From: an uncultured Porphyromonas sp.
GTDB taxonomy: Bacteria; Bacteroidota; Bacteroidia; Bacteroidales; Porphyromonadaceae
Assembly: GCA_945875135.1 (NCBI GenBank)
Contig: CAMCJO010000165.1
Span: forward strand, 1 to 5,399
Reading direction: 5' to 3'
DNA length: 5,399 nucleotides
Below the pieces are notes generated by a model. It had not been told where the DNA came from and ran no database searches. It saw nothing but the letters and a program-made list of their open reading frames with translations. This document shows, piece after piece, positions 1-5,399 of the stretch. A program made the position numbers and the translations under genes. Numbering within the stretch: position 1 is the first letter of the stretch; each line of letters starts with the position of its first letter.

Positions 1-1
1 C

Positions 2-46
2 CGTCAGAAGGCGTGGCGCTCCATCGAGCGGATGCTCCAGTTCTAA
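2..46 (+). CDS. C-terminal end of a plus-strand gene (partial, unidentified)
   Basis: Reading from base 2 gives RQKAWRSIERMLQF followed by a TAA stop at 44-46. The Trp, the amphipathic charge pattern and the short hydrophobic tail look like a natural protein end. A stem-loop suitable as a terminator follows about 94 bases downstream, which fits a gene ending here. The protein family cannot be recognised from 14 residues. A C-terminal helix of an enzyme such as an alpha/beta hydrolase is possible but is only a guess. The reading frame starting at base 1 also stays open, to a TAA at 100-102, and is a rival reading. I prefer base 2 on composition only. Confidence 0.4.
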   Translation, partial: RQKAWRSIERMLQF

Positions 47-87
47 CCCTCCAGCTCGAGGCTACCCTTCGACTTTACGTCTCTAGC

Positions 88-120
88 TTTAGGGCAATCT
101 AATGCTTCATATTTAGGGCA
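88..120. repeat. Short direct repeat TTTAGGGCA
   Basis: The 9-mer TTTAGGGCA occurs at 88-96 and again at 112-120, a period of 24 bases, in the gap between the two convergent genes. Two copies of a 9-mer this close are unusual but may be chance. No function is implied. Confidence 0.3.
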
Positions 121-139
121 TAGCACCCCTACAAGACAA

Positions 140-189
140 AAGAAACGGATTAGTCGTCTTCCCTAGAGAAGGCGGTTAATCCGTTTCTT
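140..189. terminator. 22-bp stem-loop, probable shared convergent terminator
   Basis: The arms at 140-152 (AAGAAACGGATTA) and 177-189 (TAATCCGTTTCTT) pair perfectly over 13 bp. The stem continues inward for nine more pairs, 153-161 with 168-176, closing a 6-base loop CCTAGA at 162-167. Three of the inner nine pairs are G-T: 153/176, 154/175 and 157/172. In plus-strand RNA these are G-U wobbles and the stem is unbroken. In minus-strand RNA they become A-C mismatches. On the plus strand the stem runs into TTTCTTACTTTCC. On the minus strand it runs into TTTCTTTTGTCTTGT, the more U-rich tail. It lies about 94 bases past the plus-strand stop and 57 bases past the minus-strand stop, so it can serve both genes. 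A processing or mRNA-stability hairpin is the alternative. Confidence 0.75.
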
Positions 190-246
190 ACTTTCCCATA
201 TTGAACAGCTGATAAAAGGGTTTCTCTCTTGTTCGCTTGAGACGTT

Positions 247-3200
247 TTAGCGCTGAATAAGTAGTTTTTGAGTAACGTTGCCGACCTGCAAGATATAATC
301 GCCAGCAGGTAATTTGACAACGTTTATTCGAGTGGTCTCATGATCCAAAGCGATACTCATCTCTAGACTTCCACTTATTGAGTATATGTTTAGAGTCAGC
401 CCCATCTTAGGTGCTACAACTTCAATCCACTCGTTGGCTGGATTAGGATAGCATCTTACTTCCTCTTTTTCCAAGAGTGTGTTGTTCACATTGGTTGGTA
501 CATCAAATGTAATAGAAGTCTCCTTGCTTGCCCCAGACTTATAGGAGGCTACCACACGAGCTTTATGCAACCCAGCGGTGATACCATTGAGCTGAAGAGA
601 GATCTTCTTCGAATTCTCTAAAACAGCCTTATCGTCTATGTAAAGTGTGTAGTGTGCCCTATCTGTAATAGGCTGTTTCATAGAGCCATCCCCATAGGGT
701 GTTTCCTCTCCAACGAAAAGATCATCTAACATAATGGTGAAAGCATTGTGCGAGAAGTGACCTAGGACTGCTCTCTTAGCCTCCCTTGGTAGTGCGTAGG
801 AAGCTTTGCTCCACTCTTTGTCACTAGGTGTAAACTCATCTGTGATCCATGAAATATCCCCTTCCGTCTTAGGGTACTCTACCTTGGTATATCCGACACG
901 TATACGCTCAGGTGCAGAAGCATTGGTTAAGCTTCGCACTTTGAACTCGAAAAACGTCTGTCCCTCAAACGTGATAATAGGCGAAAAGAGGAAATTGCGA
1001 CAAGGCTTGTTCCGATTGGCAAAAGATGCCAAATACTGCTCCCCGCTATAGGCTCTAAGTGAAGGCTCTGCATGTAGCAAGGGTGGGTTGCTTTGCTGCG
1101 GGTTGAATACGATAAAGGACATCTTTCCTCCAGCATTTGGGAAGCTGACACCTTCTATTTCCCTCGTCAGGTCTTGGTCTCGGTCCCAATAAATCCAATT
1201 ACACTGAGGTGTGGCAGGCTCTAGGGTAAATGGAGCATAACTATCTAGATTGTCAAAGAAAAAGTCTGCCTGATTCCAAGAGATCGTCACGACACCCTTC
1301 TGACTCTTATCTGCGATGGCTTTAAGATTGAAGGGCTTGATGCATAGCTCCTTAAAGAGGATTTCTTGCTCATATGAGTCTTCCTTAGTAAAGTCTAAGT
1401 CTGCTATAAGAATATCCTCAAACCCATCTAGTGTAGCCCGTAAAGCGTAGTGTCCCTTAGGGATTTTCTTACAGACCCAAGATGTAGAACTATCGGGAAT
1501 AGCTTGGTAAGTCTCCTTACCCTTTGAGAGGGAGGTGAGGAGGAGGGTTGGTGTAGAGTCTAATGCTCCAGAATTGGAGGAAACATTGATTCGGATAGTA
1601 GTCCTCTGCCCCTTGCCAACAAGAGAAGATGCTGTCACGTCAGAGAGGATAGAGTCAGAGTATCGAGCACGTACATAGTACCTATAGTGTCCCATCGGTA
1701 GAGATTGCCAAGTGTCGTCTACATAGGAAAGCTTGTCACTGGATAGAGTCGCTAGATGTTGTAGCTCTTTGCTCTCTTTCTCCTTTCGATATAGTTCGTA
1801 TCCAGTGTGTAAGGCGATTGTTTCCTCAGGTGTGCCACTAGGGAGAAGCTGGAGGGTACCTACTTTGAGCAGAAAGTTTTTCCTCATATTGTGACTATCA
1901 AGATACTCAAAAGGTTGGCTCGTGTAGTCTTTGTTAATGACATGAACATTTGACTCGAAGTCTATGCCTGCGTCCTCTCCTGCGTCAGCATATAGAGATA
2001 GATAACCGTTATACCTAAGCGCTACTAGAACTCCTTCAGGTGCAATAATCGGGTGCTCGAAGACTACTCGACACCACTCTTCATCCTGATTGGAGATTCC
2101 ATTCTTCTCAAAAAGTATCTCGCTAGTAGGCTCTCCATACTTATTTAGCTTGAATAGAACCAAGTCCACGCTCTTATGCGGACCACGGTGAGAGGATGTC
2201 TTCCATGCGACAGATGTTATAGCCTTCGCTCCACGATACACTGTGCCGAGTACTGAGTAGGGAGTGTAGTCCATGACACCAAGACGAGCAGTACCTTCAT
2301 CCTTTGCATAGGATATGATTTCTTCGTGTACTGGTCGTCGCCAGCTAATGATACATTTGTCTTCCTCTTGTCCCGTGGCACACACCTCTAGAGGAGCCAG
2401 AGCTTCCCTCTCTAGAGATACTTTCAATTGATTCTCTTGATCAGCTTTTAGCGCTAGTCGCTTAAGAGCGTCTTTATAGCCAGCTCGATGAATCAATAAT
2501 TCGTAATCTCCAGCATATAGGGTAATCTTGTCAAGCTTTCCGTCTTGACCTGTATAGCTTATCCCTTCAGAGGATAAGATTGTATTTACTCTTCGGTAGA
2601 TGATCTTGGCATCAGCTATCGCGTTTTGAGATATGCCGTCCTGTAAGGTTAGTGATAGTATGCCCTTCTTTAACGGTTGAAGCTGTGTGGATAGATGGGT
2701 CTCTTGCTCTTTTTGTATAGCAACGAGGGTGTCTATGGGAGCAAAGCCTTCCTTTTCAATTGCTAGATGATACGCTCCCTCTGGGATAGCAGATAGTCGC
2801 CATAAACCGTTGTTGTCGCTCTTGGTCTCTATAGGAGTAGGCGTGAGTATTCGTATAGTGGCGTTCTCTACAGCCGTTTCGCCCTCCTTAACCTCGCCAG
2901 AGATTGTGCCTTCACTGGCCTCTAGAATGGAAACCTTATAAAGAGTCAGTCTATACTTGTCTGGGTCTGAGTGCATTCTGATTGCAATGCGAGACATACT
3001 TGAGTTGGGACTTAGTGAGAAGTATGCCACGTAGTCTCGCTTCTCTCCCTCTTCGTTTCCCACGACAAAGTCTGCTATCTCAATGCTCTCTCCTCTGATA
3101 TCACTAGAGGATAGAAGGTGGAGACTCATCTTCTCCTCGTACTCATAGCTGTAAGCAGCTGCTTGTACTTTAATCTTGTACCGAACTCCCTCAACAAGTT

Positions 3201-4743
3201 GCAGAGGAGATGATATCAACCAATCATCTCCAGACTGAGAGCTATAGGAGCATCCGATTCCATTGTCCATTGTTTCCTTCCACGTGGTGCCATCCTTATT
3301 GGCATCAACTATAGTCCAAAAAGGAGTCTCGGTGGCAGTAAATCCACTCTCATAAGGAATAGTATAGGGATGTCCTAAGAGTAGCGAAGCTGTCGTTGCG
3401 GAGTCTCCTTCACCCTTCTTTGTTGATGGCACGACTCGCCACTGAAAAAATCCCAGGGAGCCAACAATCTCATCCGTATAGCTGTTTCCAGCTAGATTGT
3501 TTGCCACGCAGACACCTTCAGGTAGTCTATAAATGGAGTATGTAATGTTAGGCGAAAGGTATCCACCGTGTTTGCCTTCATATGGTTTATCCCATGTTAT
3601 TTTACAGGAGGAGTCACCCAGCTTTTCAATGGATAAGTTAGTCACGGTAGCTGGGACATCTTCTCCGACAAAGACTTTGACACTCTTCTCCTCTCCCTTG
3701 CCAAACTTATTCTCGGCATATGCTGTATAGGTATAGACAGTGTCTGAAGGGACCTGATCAGTGAGAGTATAGGTCTCGCCAGGCTTACAACCATCAAGGC
3801 TCTTTATTTCCTTTGAGTCTCGTTGTATGACAACTTTAATTTCGCCAGTCAAGGCTCTGCCCTCGTAATCTAGAAGTGGCGCTTGGAGCTTAATCTGGGC
3901 TGTGTGACCACCCTGACTGTCTGCTTCAACATTAAGTTGTGAAGGGATGGCGGGAGCTCCTTTGGAGATTGAAATATAAGGGATGTCAAATCCGACAATT
4001 TGCATCTCGTCGGGAAGCTCTACATTTGCTGTGACATAACCAGTCTCTTTATCAATTGTGAGTAGCTGAGTTCCCTCTCGCCCTGTAGGGCACACCCAAT
4101 ATAAAGAACCTGTATTGTGGTCAAAGCTCATTGACTGGGTTTGCAACAAAGGAAAGTAATCCCCTCCTCCGATAAGTGTTTCGGAGCCATCTAATGATAG
4201 TTGATAGAGTTCGCCATATTCGTCCTCGCTGTAAAAGTGTCCCTCAAGGTCTATGGCCAGGGTATAATACCTTTTGGATAGAGGTAGTACCTCTTTCGTC
4301 TTACCTGTCTCAATAGATACTGTCAGTAAGACGCTGTTTTCACCCTTCAGACCGAGAGCATACATCGTCTTATTGCTGTAATTATAAGCCATGTCATAAA
4401 ACAGCGTTGTCATCTGACTATAGTCTGCGACTTTGGTAAATGCACCCGTCTCAAAGTTGTATATACCGAAAGCTATTGGTCTAGCCCCCGACACACTCTT
4501 TTCGTAGGTATAGCAGTAATACCTACTTCCGACAAAAGCTCCGGCACAGACTCCATAGTCATGCCTCCGTAGCAGTGTGACGTCAGTGGGGTTCCCGATG
4601 GGAGCTTCGCAAGGACCCACCTTTTGATCATCTGTCCTATGGTAAAGATTCCACCCATAGAAGTTTTGACTATATATCTCTCCCGCTAAGAGGGTAAAAA
4701 CGAGTAAGGTTAGAGTTAGTCTGAGTGTCTGTTTCATTAGCAT
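247..4743 (-). CDS. Large modular secreted protein with T9SS type A sorting domain; probable surface adhesin
   Basis: The 1498-residue product is unlikely to be an enzyme, since no protease or hydrolase motif is visible. A cell-surface or secreted binding role is inferred from its modules. Domains in order, with rough residues: signal peptide 1-25; beta-propeller-like blades 60-255 (markers MAYNYSNKTMYAL 118-130, LAIDLEGHFY 162-171, MSFDHNTGSLYW 205-216); Fn3-like 265-360 and 363-455; choice-of-anchor-J / cleaved-adhesin-like 458-608 (YESGF 464-468, TTW 486-488, DDWLISSPLQL 506-516); carboxypeptidase-regulatory-like 612-692 and 695-778; split Fn3 783-1040; a third regulatory-like domain 1048-1132; split Fn3 1138-1415 enclosing an anchor-J-like module; T9SS sorting domain about 1423-1498. 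Such modules are known from Porphyromonas adhesins (RgpA, Kgp, HagA), but I do not recognise this exact protein. The chosen ATG is at 4743-4741. A second in-frame ATG two codons later gives MKQTLRL, an equally good signal peptide start. No Shine-Dalgarno sequence decides between them. The gene is apparently monocistronic and intact. Confidence 0.95.
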   Translation of the reverse strand: MLMKQTLRLTLTLLVFTLLAGEIYSQNFYGWNLYHRTDDQKVGPCEAPIGNPTDVTLLRRHDYGVCAGAFVGSRYYCYTYEKSVSGARPIAFGIYNFETGAFTKVADYSQMTTLFYDMAYNYSNKTMYALGLKGENSVLLTVSIETGKTKEVLPLSKRYYTLAIDLEGHFYSEDEYGELYQLSLDGSETLIGGGDYFPLLQTQSMSFDHNTGSLYWVCPTGREGTQLLTIDKETGYVTANVELPDEMQIVGFDIPYISISKGAPAIPSQLNVEADSQGGHTAQIKLQAPLLDYEGRALTGEIKVVIQRDSKEIKSLDGCKPGETYTLTDQVPSDTVYTYTAYAENKFGKGEEKSVKVFVGEDVPATVTNLSIEKLGDSSCKITWDKPYEGKHGGYLSPNITYSIYRLPEGVCVANNLAGNSYTDEIVGSLGFFQWRVVPSTKKGEGDSATTASLLLGHPYTIPYESGFTATETPFWTIVDANKDGTTWKETMDNGIGCSYSSQSGDDWLISSPLQLVEGVRYKIKVQAAAYSYEYEEKMSLHLLSSSDIRGESIEIADFVVGNEEGEKRDYVAYFSLSPNSSMSRIAIRMHSDPDKYRLTLYKVSILEASEGTISGEVKEGETAVENATIRILTPTPIETKSDNNGLWRLSAIPEGAYHLAIEKEGFAPIDTLVAIQKEQETHLSTQLQPLKKGILSLTLQDGISQNAIADAKIIYRRVNTILSSEGISYTGQDGKLDKITLYAGDYELLIHRAGYKDALKRLALKADQENQLKVSLEREALAPLEVCATGQEEDKCIISWRRPVHEEIISYAKDEGTARLGVMDYTPYSVLGTVYRGAKAITSVAWKTSSHRGPHKSVDLVLFKLNKYGEPTSEILFEKNGISNQDEEWCRVVFEHPIIAPEGVLVALRYNGYLSLYADAGEDAGIDFESNVHVINKDYTSQPFEYLDSHNMRKNFLLKVGTLQLLPSGTPEETIALHTGYELYRKEKESKELQHLATLSSDKLSYVDDTWQSLPMGHYRYYVRARYSDSILSDVTASSLVGKGQRTTIRINVSSNSGALDSTPTLLLTSLSKGKETYQAIPDSSTSWVCKKIPKGHYALRATLDGFEDILIADLDFTKEDSYEQEILFKELCIKPFNLKAIADKSQKGVVTISWNQADFFFDNLDSYAPFTLEPATPQCNWIYWDRDQDLTREIEGVSFPNAGGKMSFIVFNPQQSNPPLLHAEPSLRAYSGEQYLASFANRNKPCRNFLFSPIITFEGQTFFEFKVRSLTNASAPERIRVGYTKVEYPKTEGDISWITDEFTPSDKEWSKASYALPREAKRAVLGHFSHNAFTIMLDDLFVGEETPYGDGSMKQPITDRAHYTLYIDDKAVLENSKKISLQLNGITAGLHKARVVASYKSGASKETSITFDVPTNVNNTLLEKEEVRCYPNPANEWIEVVAPKMGLTLNIYSISGSLEMSIALDHETTRINVVKLPAGDYILQVGNVTQKLLIQR
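250..477 (-). other. T9SS type A C-terminal sorting domain
   Basis: The last 76 or so residues carry the standard signature of this domain in order: YPNPA (1432-1436), a hydrophobic strand, IYSISG (1453-1458, the VYxxxG motif), then LPAGDYILQV (1478-1487, the LxxGxYxLxV motif), ending KLLIQR at the C-terminus. In the known pathway this domain directs the folded protein through the outer-membrane T9SS. It is then removed by the sortase PorU, which usually attaches the cargo to A-LPS on the cell surface. Whether this cargo is anchored or released cannot be read from the sequence. Confidence 0.93.
4669..4743 (-). other. Signal peptide (type I) with Gln at the predicted mature N-terminus
   Basis: Residues 1-25 show a short basic start (K4, R8), a hydrophobic core (LTLTLLVFTLLA, residues 9-20) and a polar end, GEIYS, followed by Q26. 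Cleavage after Ser25 would leave Gln26 as the first mature residue. Bacteroidota signal peptidase I sites very often precede Gln, which is then cyclised to pyroglutamate. There is no lipobox Cys, so the protein is not a lipoprotein. It would be exported by Sec to the periplasm and then passed to the T9SS. Confidence 0.85.
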
Positions 4744-4816
4744 TTGAGGATAAAGATCTAGTGTGCTTATATTTGCTGAGAAGGGGAGCCTAATTTAAAA
4801 TGTTTGTTCCCTAGCG

Positions 4817-4824
4817 CAAAGGTA
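4817..4824 (-). promoter_or_regulatory. Bacteroidota-type -7 box TACCTTTG
   Basis: Read on the minus strand, 4824-4817 is TACCTTTG, an exact match to the Bacteroidota -7 consensus TAnnTTTG used by the primary sigma factor. Transcription would begin near 4810-4812, giving a leader of about 67-70 bases before the ATG at 4743. The expected -33 TTTG, about 19 bases further upstream (4844-4847), is not present. The nearest T-rich piece is TTTCG at 4839-4835. The -33 box is often weak in this phylum, so the promoter is plausible but untested. Confidence 0.6.
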
Positions 4825-5075
4825 AATCTTTTCTCGAAATGGAGCCTCATAAGTTAGCCAACCTATAAATTAATGTATGGTCCTTCATATCATTACAAGT
4901 GTTATCATTTGTGGTGCGTTGAGATTGAAGTCGCTACACTCACACGGAAATCTAGAGTAGTGGGAGCTCCAGTTCTAAGCTTCTAGCGTTTAATCCATAG
5001 CCAACACTTCGCAAGCCAGCAAACCTGATAACGACGATTTAGTCAGAGGGCATCCGTTGTATCAAAAGTTTAGTC

Positions 5076-5092
5076 CGACCCACAAGGGGTCG
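5076..5092. repeat. Small hairpin CGACCC-ACAAG-GGGTCG
   Basis: CGACCC (5076-5081) and GGGTCG (5087-5092) form a perfect 6-bp stem with a 5-base loop. The left arm shares the CGACCCAC sequence with both arms of the larger palindrome at 5116-5153, so alternative pairings between the two structures are possible in RNA. Confidence 0.5.
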
Positions 5093-5115
5093 ATAAATCA
5101 GGAGCCGTCTAGCGT

Positions 5116-5153
5116 CCGTGGGTCGTTCGGGGCTTTGCCCCTTCGACCCACGG
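5116..5153. repeat. 38-nt imperfect palindrome, GC-rich stem-loop
   Basis: Outer arms CCGTGGGTCG (5116-5125) and CGACCCACGG (5144-5153) pair perfectly over 10 bp. After a small internal loop (TTC opposite TT), GGGGC (5129-5133) pairs with GCCCC (5137-5141) across a TTT loop. The structure is strong on either strand and has no U-tract, so a simple intrinsic terminator is unlikely. It could be an REP-like dispersed element or part of a structured RNA. Confidence 0.7.
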
Positions 5154-5165
5154 CTATGATTCGTC

Positions 5166-5183
5166 GGACCTCTCACGAGGTCC
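5166..5183 (+). terminator. Compact 7-bp stem-loop, possible weak terminator
   Basis: GGACCTC (5166-5172) pairs perfectly with GAGGTCC (5177-5183) around a 4-base loop TCAC. Downstream on the plus strand comes TTCTGTGTGCGTCTCTC, only moderately T-rich. The stem could act as a terminator for plus-strand transcripts, but no gene upstream needs one, so it may simply be one arm of the structured patch. Confidence 0.35.
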
Positions 5184-5263
5184 TTCTGTGTGCGTCTCTC
5201 TATTATGCTTCTGGTGCGACAGCGTTTGATGGGTGGTCTTGTCGTGTTGATGTAGTTCGTGTA

Positions 5264-5283
5264 GGAACGGACCTGCGTGTTCC
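5264..5283. repeat. Hairpin around GGACCTGCGTG, resembling a common Bacteroidota intergenic repeat
   Basis: GGAAC (5264-5268) pairs with GTTCC (5279-5283), extended by one G-T pair, around a loop carrying GACCTGCG. From memory, intergenic regions in Bacteroidales often hold repeats with a GGACCTGCGTGTCC-like core, which give spurious translations with GxDLRV. This copy reads GTDLRV in the plus frame. The resemblance is recalled, not searched. Confidence 0.35.
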
Positions 5284-5375
5284 CCATAGGGCATACAGCG
5301 TTTCAACGGGGACGGGGCTGTGTCAAAAGTCTCTTCCCAACAGGAAGTAAAAGACAGAGGATCTTGCATCTTTCG

Positions 5376-5399
5376 GTGTTTATTTTTAGAGCTAAACAC
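5376..5399. promoter_or_regulatory. Perfect 7-bp dyad GTGTTTA-N10-TAAACAC at the window end
   Basis: GTGTTTA (5376-5382) is the exact reverse complement of TAAACAC (5393-5399), separated by 10 bases that include TTTTT. The period fits a dimeric regulator binding site, and the surrounding AT-rich stretch could be a promoter region for a gene to the right. The window ends at the last base of the right arm, so any extension is unseen. A chance dyad is possible. Confidence 0.35.

Larger units (their letters stand above)
5058..5330 (+). repeat. Direct repeat TGTRTCAAAAGT flanking the structured patch
   Basis: TGTATCAAAAGT at 5058-5069 and TGTGTCAAAAGT at 5319-5330 match at 11 of 12 bases in the same orientation, 261 bases apart. 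Some similarity continues downstream of each copy (TTTAGTCCGACC versus TCTCTTCCCAAC). The hairpin-rich segment lies between them. The motif recalls the GTGTCAAAA-type ends seen on some Bacteroidota insertion sequences, but insertion-sequence ends should be inverted and these are direct. A tandem duplication or solo element ends are alternatives. Confidence 0.5.
4744..5399. other. 656-bp region without a supported gene
   Basis: Positions 4744 to about 4824 are the leader and promoter of the large minus-strand gene. Positions 4825-5040 are AT-rich and hold only weak dyads, such as ACAAGTG-TTAT-CATTTGT at 4895-4912 with one G-T pair. From about 5040 to 5340 the composition turns GC-richer, with several hairpins and repeats listed separately. 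The open frames here run straight through palindromes and have unnatural composition (for example 5057-5350 on the plus strand, needing a TTG start), so none is called as a gene. I see no tRNA, rRNA or transposase fragment. The last 60 bases are AT-rich again and may lead to a gene beyond the window. Confidence 0.6.

Noticed and set aside
806..1051. Plus-strand open frame opposite the large gene
   Set aside because: It lies entirely inside a well-supported coding gene on the other strand, with no promoter or recognisable protein.
247..4743. Protease or gingipain-like enzyme for the large gene
   Set aside because: The adhesin-like modules resemble gingipain C-terminal regions, but there is no caspase-like catalytic domain, propeptide or catalytic Cys/His context. 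The N-terminal region is propeller-like instead.
4902..4911. TTATCATTTG as a plus-strand -7 box
   Set aside because: The spacing between TA and TTTG is three bases instead of two, and no plus-strand gene follows.
5039..5287. Minus-strand open frame of 82 codons over the structured patch
   Set aside because: Arg/Thr-rich translation with no domain. It overlaps two other open frames in the same palindromic DNA, as expected when GC-rich repeats lack stops.
5057..5350. Plus-strand open frame of 97 codons starting with TTG
   Set aside because: It runs through the 38-nt palindrome and three other hairpins, has no ribosome site or promoter box, and its translation is rich in Arg, Ser and Gly with no domain pattern. 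It is best read as non-coding repeat sequence.
5154..5399. Minus-strand open frame of 81 codons reaching the window edge
   Set aside because: The frame starts at GTG on the very last base or extends beyond the window. It crosses the same repeats and yields a His/Thr-rich chain with no recognisable fold. A partial gene cannot be fully excluded but is not supported.

Overview
The window looks like a piece of a Bacteroidales genome, most likely Porphyromonas or a close relative. Three things in the sequence support this. The single large gene encodes a secreted protein ending in a type A sorting domain of the type IX secretion system (T9SS), found only in the Bacteroidota. Its signal peptide probably leaves an N-terminal Gln, as is usual in this phylum. 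The best promoter upstream is a Bacteroidota -7 box of the form TAnnTTTG with no clear Shine-Dalgarno sequence behind it. The species is inferred, not proven.

Layout. Positions 2-46 are probably the last 14 codons of a plus-strand gene entering from the left. Positions 47-246 are a convergent intergenic gap dominated by a 22-bp stem-loop (140-189), which could end transcription from both sides. Positions 247-4743 on the minus strand are one 1498-residue gene. Its protein has a signal peptide, an N-terminal beta-propeller-like region, two Fn3-like domains, a choice-of-anchor-J / cleaved-adhesin-like module, two carboxypeptidase-regulatory-like domains, an Fn3 domain that appears split by an inserted module, a third regulatory-like domain, a second split Fn3 domain carrying another anchor-J-like module, and the T9SS sorting domain. 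I see no catalytic domain, so a surface adhesin or binding role is the best inference. The gene appears monocistronic, with its own promoter near 4817-4824 and the shared terminator at its 3' end.

Positions 4744-5399 hold no gene I can support. The first part is the promoter and 5' leader of the large gene. From about 5040 to 5340 the DNA becomes GC-richer and full of hairpins and short repeats. These include a 38-nt imperfect palindrome, three copies of CGACCCAC in alternating orientation, a compact 7-bp stem-loop, and two direct copies of TGTRTCAAAAGT 261 bp apart. This looks like a dispersed intergenic repeat, the decayed remnant of a mobile element, or a structured RNA, rather than protein-coding sequence. 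The window ends inside a perfect 7-bp dyad, GTGTTTA-N10-TAAACAC.

The most noteworthy points are the nested-domain architecture of the T9SS cargo protein, the polarity of wobble pairs in the convergent hairpin, and the unexplained structured patch at 5040-5340. I do not see a defence system, CRISPR array, tRNA, rRNA or intact insertion sequence.
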